Shown here one piece after another: positions 11,443-21,355 of a DNA stretch of 64,000 nt (position 1 is its first letter; each line of letters opens with the position of its first letter). The notes under the pieces are model-generated. The model did not search any database. It was not told the DNA's origin and saw nothing but the letters and a program-made list of their open reading frames with translations. The translations under genes and the position numbers were made by a program. This DNA comes from Diabrotica undecimpunctata (lineage: Eukaryota; Arthropoda; Insecta; Coleoptera; Chrysomelidae). The stretch lies in contig NC_092803.1 of NCBI RefSeq assembly GCF_040954645.1, forward strand, positions 12,029,230 through 12,093,229, in the 5' to 3' direction.

Positions 11443-11965
11443 CAAAACTTGTGTATCCAAAACACAATAAATATGGTTCTTGAATGATTTGACCACAGCC
11501 TCGGGCGGATTAAAATCACAGGTAATAGAAATAGTTTTAGCAGCAGAGTGAGCTAGTTTAATGATTTCCTTACTGCCTCTTTAAAAATTAATATCTTGAT
11601 CTTGATCACTCCTAATTGTTATGCACTTTCCACGTCGAGATACAAATTTACGAAAGGCAGCCAAAAACGACTCTGAACTAAGACTTGAAGTTACTTCTAG
11701 ATGAATGGCTTTGTGCTCGTACACACGACTATACAAACTTATCCTTTGTATTTTTTTGCACCTCTATGTTTGGACATTAATAACGGTAATAATGGTCCTG
11801 CAAAATCCACACAAACAGACAGGACAGCACGTAATGGAGTAACTCGGACAGTTGACAAGTTTGCCATAAAGGGGTGGTAAGAAGCAGGTCCCAGAGAAAT
11901 GTTGCCTCGTTCCCGTCTTAATCTGCTTTGTTTTTTGTAGGCGGATGACTGGTATGCGGGGGAGT
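11443..11965 (-). pseudogene. BEL/Pao integrase core remnant
   Basis: On the minus strand: GNISLGPASYHPF, RVTPLRAVLSVCVDFAGPLL (about 11850-11790, containing the first catalytic D in VDFAGP), then KKYKG with a stop. After a frame change come KPFI/AIHLEVTSSLSSESFLAAF and RKFVSRRGKCITIRSDQ (about 11700-11610, second catalytic D in the usual SDNGTNF position, here SDQDQDINF). Then VKSFKNHIY-VLDTQVL runs to the LINE junction. This is the DDE integrase of a BEL/Pao LTR retrotransposon. The region carrying the third acidic residue is mostly deleted: ITCDFNPPEAVVKSF is short compared with relatives. No BEL LTR is seen in the window. Confidence 0.85.
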
Positions 11966-12914
11966 CTTATTTGGTTCTAGGTATGTATTTATGCACTCGA
12001 AACACTAAACACTGTCATTCATACATTTACATCATTGGCAATGTTGACAAATTTGGTGTTAAAAGTGGAGTTACGTTTTTATCACTCAATTAAAAATATT
12101 TTCAAATAGGGTTACATGTTTGAATGGATTTATTCGAACAATTACTGACAAAAATATTTTCACTTTTCCAGTTTTTGTCGGTTGCCTTCAACTAATATGC
12201 AAGCTAGGTTGTTTGATTTGTTTCAAAAATTGCTAGACCTGTATTGTGATCTGTAATCAATTCTGAATATAATTTCTGTTAAAAATATGAATTTAGATTA
12301 ACCTATTTCCGACACATAATCGAAAACCTCGTATATCACGTAAAAAAACAAAATATTACCCCATTAATTAATATACTGATCAAATAAAACTAACTTTTCT
12401 CGTAACGAATGCCATAAATTAAGAGAACGGCAAAAATCGTTTCGGTTTATTTTATTTTAACGGGAATCTCCAGTTTACACTCCCGAGCACCGGCATTAAA
12501 GTTTATACGACGGCATTTAATCCGTATCCCGTGTAAAATCCAAATCAATCCCTTTATAGGGTATAAATCCCCAAATTACCTAGATATGTAATTAACTTCT
12601 CGAACGGCCGCCTAACAAACTCTCAAACAGTAAACGCACACCCTGGTAGATTTTAAGTTTCTGTAAAGGAAATAAGGTCTCTCGTCCTGTTGCCGACTAA
12701 CCGAGGATATGTCTAGTCGGAGGTTTACACTAAAGGGGTACGACAAAACTTTAGTGAAACGTTTATTTTGCACATGATTACAGGTCGTCTAAAGAACAAA
12801 AACTTTAAGTGAGAAATGGTTTTCGTTTAAAGTTATCAGTATAGATAGCACTTTTTTAAGCGCCACTATAGTAGTAGCCACTTGTCATCAGCTGACAATA
12901 ATAACAAAATAGTC
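11966..12914. other. Unassigned interval
   Basis: No gene recognised. The stretch from about 12430 to 12760 is less AT-rich than its surroundings and looks like old unique DNA. It contains a short inverted pair, CCGACTA at about 12692 and TAGTCGG at about 12714, of doubtful meaning. Confidence 0.4.
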
Positions 12915-13951
12915 AGAAATCAAATACATTATATTTTTCCAATGAGTTTAAAATTTTCTCGGCTGAATCATTGGCCAAGTCTTATATTAAAAAATCGTTA
13001 ATTCTTTCAGATTGTCTTTCAGTTTTACAGAACATAAAAAATACTTGTTTGCCCAAAACATTTAGTAATCCTTATATTTTTTTAATAAAGGATCAATTAA
13101 AGCACTTAGCAGACTCTGGCTTTAATATAAAATTTATTTGGGTTAAGGCACATATTGGACTCAAAGATAATGAATATGTAGATTACTTAGCTAAAACCAG
13201 TATAATATCAGGCACTTTATTGTCATATTATTTATGTGTATCAGATGCCATTACAATTTAAAAAAAAATCAGCTATCGACATGGAAAGATCAATGGAATC
13301 TTTACTGCTTTACATACCCAACAAGATACACCACTTTACAACCAGTTATTCCACAAACTACTTGGTTTAAGAATTTTAAATCTCCACGTAAATATATAAC
13401 TACCATAAATAGACTACGCTTTGGACATGCGTGTTATCCAAGTCATTTATATAAAATAAATGTGATTGAAGATGATAATTGCAAACACTGCGGAAAACTA
13501 GGTGATCTTGATCACATCTTTTTTGAATGTCCTAAGTTTCAACAGCATTCAAACTCTCTCTACAAAAAATTAATTGAATTTAATATGTATGCACCATTCA
13601 ATATCCAGTCGCTACTGGCTACAGGCTCACAACAAATATATAATATCATTATAGATTTCTTGTCAGACACATGCACAGTTCTATAGAATTTGTACGCGAG
13701 AATGGAATTTTTCATGATCGTGTGGAAATTTAGATTTGTATCCTTTGTTTACCCTAAATGTTATAACACCTTATCCGTGGTCCAGTTTTGTTTGTCTACT
13801 AAGCTTGATGGGCCCCTAGACGAGAAGCAAGTGACCCTGTAAGTTTTCTTGTCGTATATTCTTCTATTAATTATCCGTTAGTTTTCTATTAGGGATAGAG
13901 TTGTGTATTTGTCTGATTGGAGAATCTATTGCAACTGGCTGAATGACTAAT
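12915..13951 (+). mobile_element. I/Jockey-like LINE: RNase H plus zinc-knuckle end
   Basis: This copy extends the 7.7-kb fragment upstream by an RNase H domain. EFKIFSAESLA (about 12942-12975), SDCLSVLQNIKN (13010-13045), FIWVKAHIGLKDNEYVDYLA (13135-13195). The acidic E, D and final D-like positions and the KAHIG-x3-NE-x2-D motif are those of RNase H in I-clade LINEs. A frameshift near 13255 joins it to the next frame (13234-13686), with TWFKNFKSPRKYITTINRLR and the knuckle CKHCGKLGDLDHIFFECPKF. The 3' untranslated part ends at 13951 at the same base as the other copy but without an A tail. Another LINE follows directly. The RT is missing, so the copy is 5'-truncated. Confidence 0.85.
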
Positions 13952-14651
13952 GTCTATGCCATTAAAAAATGGTATTATGGTAAACAGAAGATATAGAAAT
14001 TCTATAATACCATCCAAAAATTATCCAGGAGTGAAACTAAAGAATGTAAAGCACTCTAGCTCAAAGAAAACCATGGATATAAGGCGGCTCAAACAAGACA
14101 ACACATATGCGGAAACGAAATTTAAAATAAACGAGAACTTGCACTTGAACTTTAAAATAATGCAGAAACTCTTAACTATTTACCAAAAATGGGGAAAAAT
14201 TGAACATGCCTTTGTGTCAGTTGGAAAAGAAACCCTCAAACCACTTGGGGAAAAAACAGAACCTTGGATGGCAGTAGAAACTCTTGAACTTATGAAAGAA
14301 CGAAGAAAACATAAAGCAAAAGACCCGAATAAATACAAAGAAATTCCGAAAATCACAAGAAAGAAAATTCAAGAGGCTAAAGATAGCTTTAATTTACACA
14401 AAAAAATCAAAGAAATGACAGGTTCAAGAAAAAGCACAAGAACAAATATCCTTAAAAATGATAAAGGAGGTATTATTACTGATATGAAGAAAAGGTTGTG
14501 TCACTGGACCAATTACATCAAAAAGCTATTTAATGATGAAAGAGAAGAAATCATCTACGCCATCAAAAACACAAAAGAGGGCATAGTTACCGGACTAGAT
14601 GATATGAGAATATTTCCAACAACTGAAATGGAAGTAATCATTAATCACTAG
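13950..14651 (+). pseudogene. LINE endonuclease-to-RT linker, open for 233 codons
   Basis: An uninterrupted plus-strand frame whose contents belong to a second LINE family. It begins with GIMVNRRYRNSII, which matches the middle of an EEP (apurinic-type) endonuclease domain. It then jumps, evidently by internal deletion, to the linker that precedes the RT: KTEPWMAVETLELMKERRKH, KKYKEI-like repeats, FNLHKKIKEMTGSRKSTRTN, ILKNDKGGIITDMKKRL and HWTNYIKKLFNDERE. Such linkers end just before the RT fingers; here the sequence stops at 14651 before any RT motif. The frame starts at the exact 3' end of the previous LINE. It is unlikely to make a functional protein despite being open. Confidence 0.8.
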
Positions 14652-15087
14652 ACTTAACTCGAAATTCATCTAGGATGGAATTCAGCATTCATACGTGTAT
14701 CAAGACGAATTTTTCATTCTTTGGAATGCCAGCAGTCCAAATAAACTTACTAAAAAATTATTAAAGCGAAGTTTCTATACGCGTTGTTTTACTTTTTCTC
14801 TATAGTAAAATGCCGAGACAAGCGTCACGGAACTAGAGCCACAAGATGGCGTCGTCACGGGTAGCGTCATAAAATAGCGGTCCTTAACATCGATTCACTA
14901 CTCTCGATCAATTCGTTTCTAGTCATCATATATTTATTCTAAGCAGGTTTAAATTAAAAATTGCATGAAACATGACTAACAAAATACAGACGTTAAATAA
15001 GAAGTAAAAACAAAGATTATTTGTCAATAGAAGATCTGATTCGCAAAGATTGACAAAATTTAAAAGTCGTAAATCTCATCCGATTAA
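14652..15087. other. Short unassigned interval
   Basis: No coding region or repeat recognised between the LINE remnant and the Helitron. The last base, A at 15087, is the left half of the Helitron target site. Confidence 0.45.
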
Positions 15088-16172
15088 TCTTATATACTAA
15101 AAGGCTAAGCCCTTTTCTTGTGCGCAATACTCCTCCCAAACGGTGATAGATAAGAGAATAATTTTTTCGAATAATTAAACAGATTGTTGAGTAGATTCCC
15201 CCTAAGGTTTAAAATTTAAAAAATTCGAACCGGTTTAAAAATGGCGGCCATAAAATGAATTTTTCCTATAGTAAAGTATAGGAATTTAATATTATACACA
15301 ATGCAACAACGCGTCAATTCTCGAATGCTGGAATGCACCAACAAGTGTTTCCACTTAAGGAATAACGATAATGACCACTCAAAATTCGGGATCCTCCTGT
15401 CTCCGATTTTAATTTATGGGGTCTGTTTTACACTATCTGATGAGTTGGTATTTTTTTATTTTTATGTTTAGTTAGAAAGTATTCTGTTTCCAACAAGTGT
15501 AGCGTGTGTGAGGTGATTGATTATTTAGAGATTTAGACTAAGTTTTGAGTTTAATACTTGAAGAATTAAATAATGAGGTAAGCATTACTTTGTTTTTAAT
15601 TTATTAGTTAGAAATATATTATTAATTTTGTTGGGAATAATAACAATTTTACTTTAAATTAGGTTTATTTGAAATAAATAAATAAAAAATAAACTTATTA
15701 TAAAGTGAAATTGTGGCGTATTTTCAAAAAAGTGGAACAGTAGGCGGTAGTGTAGACTAGCGCAGAGCATCGTACTGTTTTCTGTATTTTTTAAATTTAA
15801 ATAATATTTAAATATAAATTTAGTTAGTTAGTTAGTTAGAGTTCCCAAGTCGACTTCATTTTCTTAAACGTGGCATTTTACAATATAAAATATGCAAAAA
15901 AAAGTTACTTCCGGTTTTACTTCTATTCTTTATTTAAGAGGGGCGGAGTCTAACAATCATATTGTTTCCGTTTCCTAATGTAAATCTTCCTGAAAATCCT
16001 AAAAAACTACTGTATCGATTTTCAATTTAAAAAAATTGGCGTCGGTACAGTTTATTTTTAGGATTTTTGGAACATTTACACCAGGCGACGGAAACGATGT
16101 ATCGTTAGACTCCGCTCCTCTTAAATATCAGCAAAACTTACATCAAAACTCGATGTCGAGTTGGTCCGCTAG
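15088..16172 (+). mobile_element. Non-autonomous Helitron
   Basis: The element begins TCTTATATACTAAAA and ends in CTAG at 16169-16172, inserted between A (15087) and T (16173), the canonical Helitron target. Just upstream of the end is a hairpin, AACTCGA at 16147-16153 and TCGAGTT at 16156-16162, followed by 6 bases and then CTAG, as Helitron 3' ends require (short palindrome within about 10-12 bases of CTRR). There are no terminal inverted repeats or target duplication, also as expected. No Rep/helicase coding is present in 1085 bp, so it would depend on an autonomous relative. Orientation is set by the hairpin end. Confidence 0.8.
15931..16127. repeat. ~67-70-bp inverted repeat inside the Helitron
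   Basis: The left arm (15931-16000) and right arm (16061-16127) are imperfect reverse complements. Both contain the shared TATTTAAGAGG / CGGAGTCTAAC segment and a GTTTCCGT core. The spacer of about 60 bp is itself partly self-complementary (CTGTA...TACAG). The transcript would fold into a long hairpin just before the terminal 3' hairpin. Confidence 0.75.
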
Positions 16173-16428
16173 TAAAAATACTAAATCATCTATTTAAATT
16201 TTTAACACACTTTTCGTTTTAAAATAATTTTATATAAATACAATTACTATTTTTAAACATTTTATTTAGTTCATATTATAATAATTAAATTTACTATCAA
16301 ATTATATTTATTTGTATTTTATTATAATTTATTATCTCGTTTGAATTTAACAGGTCTGGCAGAAATAAACAGGTGGCGTTAGAATAAACATAATAATTCG
16401 TTGAATTATTTGAATATAATTTGTAACC

Positions 16429-16508
16429 ATAAAACACTGAAAACTTTGTTTTCAAAACTTCCACAAAATTTTGTGGAAATTTTGAAAACAAAGTTTTCAG
16501 TGTTTTAT
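16429..16508. repeat. Near-perfect 80-bp palindrome
   Basis: Two 40-bp arms (16429-16468 and 16469-16508) are reverse complements at 39 of 40 positions with no spacer. Weaker pairing continues for about 10 bp outside. Such a structure is unusual outside foldback elements and is prone to rearrange. Confidence 0.9.
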
Positions 16509-16601
16509 TGTTACATAAAATGAATTTCCATTAAGTAACGATCGAATCCATTAATTATTTTAATATAATTTGTTTAAAAATAATAAATAAAAAACAAAAT
16601 T

Positions 16602-18144
16602 TGTTTAATTTGCTAATGTTTGTATTTTGAGAACGATTTCCGAAGTGGAAATTGAATCAATAAACTTACTTTAACCTTTCTTCTTCTCATGGCGCCGTCT
16701 CCTTTCGAAGGCTGGAGATTCAAATGGCAATGCTCATGAATGCTTTCCTTGCTTGTTCGATTCTTGATAAGATTTTTTTTTTTTGGATTACACTCACTAT
16801 TGATATTTGCTCCCAAATATTTTATGGAATTTGCCTGTTCTATTATTTGTCCCTTGGCATACACATGTACGTTTATTGGTGTCTTTGAAAATACTAAAGT
16901 TTTAGTTTTAGTTTTGGTAACGTTGCTTGCTATTAAGACGGTATCATCATTGTCTATGCTGATTCCGTTCTCTGATGATGAGAATCAGCATTGTGTATGC
17001 TGATTCTCTGAATATAGACTCCGAATATAAATTAAACAGTAGCGGTGATAAGACGCAACCCTGTCTCACTCCTCGTCGGATTTGTATATCTTCGGATATT
17101 GTGTACTCTATTTCAATTGTTGCTGTTTGGTGCCAGTATAGTTCTGAGATAATTCGCAAGTCTTGTTCGTCAACTCCAGTTGTTCTCAGAATTTCGATCA
17201 TCTTTTGATGGTTAACACAGTCAAATGCTTTTCGATAGTCAATAAAACATGTATATACATTTACATTTATGTCTCTGTATCGTTGCGTTAACACATTTAA
17301 AGCAAAAAGAGCCTCTCGTGTTCCCAATCCGTTTCGAAATCCGAATTGAGTGTCACTCATCTGGAACTCGCACTTCTTGTAAATTCGTGTATGAATAATT
17401 CTGAGAAAAGTTTTAAGAACATGAGACATCAAGCTTAATATTCGATAATCATCGCATTGTGAGGAATTCGATTTTTTTGGTAATGCTACGAATGTTGATT
17501 TCAGCCAGTCTGTGGGTATTTTACCTGTGTCATATATCTTATTGAATAGTATTGTTATTAAGTCTAGGGTTTTACTTTCGTTATCTGCAATTAGTTTTAG
17601 TATTTCGACATTGATATTGTCTGGACCGGTGGCTTTTCCATCTTTCTGAGATTTTGGATCACTTCTTTTTTGGTTATTTCTGGGCATTTTTCATTTATTC
17701 GATTATCTGTGGACGGTGGAGAACAAGGTCTATCGTCGTCAAAAAGAGTTTGTATGTATTCTTTCCATCTCTCTAGTTTGTCTTTTGTACTCATAATTAT
17801 TTCGTTATTATCATTTTTTAATATTGTTGCTTGTCTCTGTTTGTGTGTACCTGCCATTTCTTTTACTTTTTTATGAATATTAAAGGTGTCGTATTTTTCC
17901 TGAAGTTTTTTCTATGCATTTATGTTTTTGTCTTACGTCCATGAGGTCCATGATCTCTTGATGTCCTCTTCTTGTATCTTTGTTATTTTTGTTTTTAGAG
18001 CAGTCCATGTTACTTCAATGTCTTTCTGTACCAAGTTTTCGATCGTTTTTATTTCTTCCTCAAGCTTGATACCTATTTCTTTTATCTGTTCAGGGTTCTT
18101 CAACCTTTAACCTTTAATTGTGGCTTATTCCCATTTAAATAGTA
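16602..18144 (-). repeat. Short interspersed repeat (~112 bp) split by a LINE
   Basis: On the minus strand the two outer pieces, 18144-18105 and 16679-16602, together make one copy of the repeat at 63499-63610. Shared landmarks are TACTATTTAAATGGGAATAA at the start and a hairpin core, ATTTCC-ACTTC-GGAAAT. The end runs CAAACATTAG plus AT-rich bases. The LINE at 16680-18104 sits inside it. The repeat has no coding capacity and no recognised family. It could be a SINE, a MITE or part of a larger element such as a Penelope-like terminal repeat. Confidence 0.7.
16680..18104 (-). mobile_element. 5'-truncated LINE with 11-bp target duplication
   Basis: A 1425-bp minus-strand LINE flanked by CTTTAACCTTT at 16669-16679 and 18105-18115. 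Coding order: linker AGTHKQRQATILKNDNNEII with KLERWKEYIQTLFDD (17855-17735); a frame change near 17640; then a 246-codon RT frame (16947-17687) with KATGPDNINVEILKLIADN, GKIPTDWLKSTFVALPKK, DTQFGFRNGLGTREALF, CFIDYRKAFDCVNHQKM (catalytic D) and RRGVRQGCVLSPLLFNLYSE. The YADD loop is damaged near 16960 by a local duplication (ATCAGCAT repeated). After IKYLGANINSEC the rest of the RT C-terminus is deleted before a short 3' end GAGAAGAAG. Dead, but moderately young. Confidence 0.92.
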
Positions 18145-18329
18145 ATTACTTTAATAAGTAGATAATAAAATTATTTTATTAAACTTTAAAAATTTTATTT
18201 AAATTAAAAAAAAAAAATAGGAAACATAGTATAACGATTCGCGCTAGTTTACTGCACCGCTTACTGTAAGATCTTTTTTGCAAAATATTATAATACATAC
18301 ACTAATCCTAGGCTAAACAAAAAAAAAAA

Positions 18330-19376
18330 TATCGTCCGAAAGTACACAGACAGCTCTAAATTTCTAGAACCTAGAGATGAGCACCCAAGACGCCTGCGAA
18401 GATAAACACAGTTCTGAAAGATGCGTTCAGTTAAACTTGGACGAAAAATATCGGGGACTGTCGTAAGGTTTGATAGTCAAATAGCCAGTAAAAGTCTGAA
18501 ATAATATATTATTAGCTCCAAAATTGTATAGGGATGCTTAGGGAAATCAAATGGACTAAGCAAATGGGCGGTCACCCATCTTGCTGGAATCACAAGCATC
18601 AGAATGGAACAAGTCGTCCTCGTAATTCGGTGAAAATACGATCCTCTGTGAAAATAAGTTCGTGATCATTTCGATATAGCGTTCGGAGTTCACGGTAACA
18701 GCATTGCTATTACTGCTGTCGAAAAAGTAAAGGCTAATGATGCAAATTTGCGATAAAGTGCACAAAACTTCACTTTTGGAATGTGCAGCGTTCTTTCATT
18801 CACGGCAATTCTGCTAGTTAACTATATCATTAATATAAAAATGAGCTTTATCACTGACGAACAAATTCGCTCGATAATTTCTCCCATCTCATGTGTTCCA
18901 ATTTCATTCGTTGTGCGTAATCTCCAGGCTGTAACTGTTGTACAATAGCTAATCTGTAGGGATAAAAGTGGAGTTTCATATGTAAAATACACCTTACCAA
19001 ACGATCACTGAAGCGAAGTTCAGCAACATCTTGCCGAGCAGATCGCGTCGGACTGCGAAACAGGGCTTGTCGAACGCGTTACTTATTTTTAGGAATTTGA
19101 ACGGTCCGTTTAGCTCCTGTTGGTCTTTTGTACACCACGTGTGCAAAGTGCTTTAACCGAATGAAGAATGGTGTTTCGAGAAGTAACAGCTCGATTCTGA
19201 TGAATATTAAAGTGCTGATGAAACTCGCACTGCTCAGCCCTGATAGACTAATTATTATTATCAAAATTGCCGTAAGCGAAAACGCGGTCCTCCACCGTTC
19301 ACTGCTACACTCTCTCCCGAACAGACGGAGAGTACCACCCAATTAAAAACATTGGTTCTTTATGACAGACCCTGTA
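18330..19376 (-). pseudogene. Internally deleted mariner-like transposon with one ITR
   Basis: The right end carries an inverted terminal repeat of mariner type (minus strand TACAGGGTCTGTCATAAAG, ending at a TA near 19375). Minus-strand codons show HVVYKRPTGAKRTVQIPKNK (about 19140-19080), LHFYPYRLAIVQQLQPGDYA (about 18970-18910), a deletion, then YFFDSSNSNAVTVNSERYIE (18728-18669) and DLFHSDA. These are fragments of the same broad transposase group as 27412-28500, in which the second catalytic aspartate follows a WFQQDG segment. That segment and the DDE end are deleted. The left ITR was not found, so the left boundary is approximate. Confidence 0.65.
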
Positions 19377-19479
19377 TAAAGCAAAAGAATTACATAGTTG
19401 GAAAAGAAAGTGCTATGGTGTGAGAACAGAACTAAATAGTCATTGTCAACTAAATTGTCAAGTATACAAAATCATCCTT

Positions 19480-19690
19480 GTAAGATCTTGCAAGCCATCC
19501 CGAAAGGAACAATATTTGGAAAGGTCCAAGGGGGAAAACATCCTGGCTAAAGTACCTCAGGACCTGGTTTAATACAACATTATGTGCAGCTTTTCCGCGC
19601 TGCTGCAGATAAGATAAAGATTGCCATGATGATCGCCAACATTCGTTACGGATTGGCACATCTAGAAGAAGTATAAAAGAGGTATAAAAG
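19480..19690 (+). pseudogene. LINE 3' end fragment
   Basis: A short piece of LINE ORF2 C-terminus. Pieced over frames it reads like LAKVPQDLV-YN, then FRAAADKIKIAMMIANIRYG-like codons near 19590-19645, and a tail GAAGAAG. Similar ends (R-x-SWLKNLRTWF...AADK-x-IAMMIANIR) close several insect LINEs. Frameshifts are present; no other part of the element is seen. Confidence 0.6.
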
Positions 19691-20439
19691 TGTAATTTAA
19701 CAAAAAAAAAAAAACAGAAATTTTCATAATTATATTACTAGTTGAATTTTTGTAGAGTTACTTTCTGATTTTTTTTTTCATTATAAGTAATATTTATTTT
19801 ATATTTTGTCCAATAACTTAGATAGCATAGATGTGTTTTGAAACTATAACTATTTTAAAATAAAGTGGCAAATACATACTACTTATGCATACATAGAGCA
19901 TTTTGTTAGGCCCTTTCGCGTAGTTGGCCCTTCTCGTTCTACCTCCCACATGAACCAATTCGTGCATCTCAAGTTATCGCCGTAACCGTTTTCTTGGAGG
20001 AAACCCCATTATCCCACCGCTTTTAATTCGGCCTACTACTTCTGCTTAATCGAATGGGATTAGGGGTCCAACTTTAATTTAACGCCATTTCTATTCCTAC
20101 GTATGTCGTCGTTCGCAGTCGTGAGTTACACACAACGGACCGCACCGTACCTACTATAGTAATTAACTGGCTTAATATACACGTAAACTAAGAGGAAAGA
20201 GACCACCGGATGAAATATGCTACTACTTATCCTGCATTTTCAATGAGTCTGTGGAATTATGCGTGAATGGAACATGCATAAGGAATTGGACGTTGTTTTT
20301 GGTCGTTTGTCGTTTATAGTGTTATCGTGTGAACGAAACGTTTTTAATAAATGTGCAGTATTGCTATTATTTATCGAAAGTGACTGAAGATGTGCTACTT
20401 ATTAACTATTTGTAGTTTATATTAATAATTTGTTGTATG
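19691..20439. other. Unassigned interval
   Basis: No coding region recognised. The segment at about 19910-20200 is less AT-rich than the surroundings and has no repeat partner in this window, so it may be single-copy DNA. Confidence 0.4.
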
Positions 20440-20625
20440 AACAAGATATTAATAATGAAAGAAACAGACATGAAAAATATAAATATCAAAGAAGCAGCTC
20501 TCATAATACTTAATGAAAAAAAGTGTGTAGCAAACCCATCAACAGAATATAGCAGGCTTTGGTTGACCATACTAAAAGAAGTCAACAACAAAAAACCAAC
20601 AATAGCAGATTAATAGAAAGTCGGA
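20440..20625 (+). pseudogene. Penelope-like element, GIY-YIG endonuclease end
   Basis: A 52-codon frame (20455-20613) reads KETDMKNINIKEAALIILNE, KKCVANPSTEYSRLWL, TILKEVNNKKPTIAD and stop. It is clearly homologous to the minus-strand Penelope-like element at 30064-30180 and continues into the matching tail at 26290-26377. It is thus a 5'-truncated 3' end of that family. This stretch follows the GIY-YIG nuclease core in Penelope-like elements. Because it is uninterrupted, it shows what the other copy looked like before the LTR element split it. It ends next to the inverted-repeat element at 20652. Confidence 0.75.
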
Positions 20626-20651
20626 GATATATTATCTTCAATTATACATAA

Positions 20652-21355
20652 TTCGCCCAGTCTGGTTCTACAAAAATCATCGATTTCACGGCAAAATGTT
20701 TCGCAGATATCTGAATATTGTTTATAAGTAAAAAACATACCCCTTTTTCAAACGTTTATTTTGTAAATAATTTCGATGGCAACTCAATATGCATTTAACT
20801 TCTGAGATAGTCTAAGTCTTAAAGAACCCTATGAAATTTGCTAAATGTGTCTAGCATCATGCATAAGGCAAGCTCAATAGTTTAAATAATTAGCCTCAGG
20901 GATAAACAAATTAAATAACTTATAAAATATTTGACTGATCGGGGGGAAATTTCGCACAGATCTAAAAGATGGTAATTCCTTGATGTTTAAATGTATTAAT
21001 ACCATTTTATTTTGTTAATAAAAAAATTAATAAAATTTATAAATTAGTGCAAAAAACTGCTTTTTTGCAAATATCTCTGTAAATTATTTATCAATTTTAA
21101 TTAAAAAAAAAACGGGAAAATAAAGATATTCTTGACATAAAAAATGACATAAATATTGTTTATTTAAAATATAAGGGAAAAAATTTATAGACAAAAAATC
21201 AAATTGTAACCATAAATTATTGCTTAAAAAAACGCATGGTAAAACTAGGAGTATCTTTTCATCTATTCATCATCTAGTATCCCCCACCTATGTCTTAAAA
21301 GCTTCAGATATCTGCGAAACATTTTTCCACCTTTTTTTTTAACCAGACTGGGCTA
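20652..21355. mobile_element. Non-autonomous inverted-repeat DNA element
   Basis: The ends are inverted: GCCCAGTCTGGTT at 20655-20667 matches the reverse complement of AACCAGACTGGGC at 21341-21353. Both are followed inward by a spacer and then AAAATGTTTCGCAGATATCT (20693-20712; reverse complement at about 21307-21326). The interior is AT-rich and non-coding. The exact outer edges and target duplication are unclear, so the superfamily is left open. Confidence 0.65.

Noticed and set aside
15820..15839. (TTAG)5 as a telomere-like repeat
   Set aside because: Insect telomeres are TTAGG; this is a 20-bp tetranucleotide run inside the Helitron and too short to mean anything.
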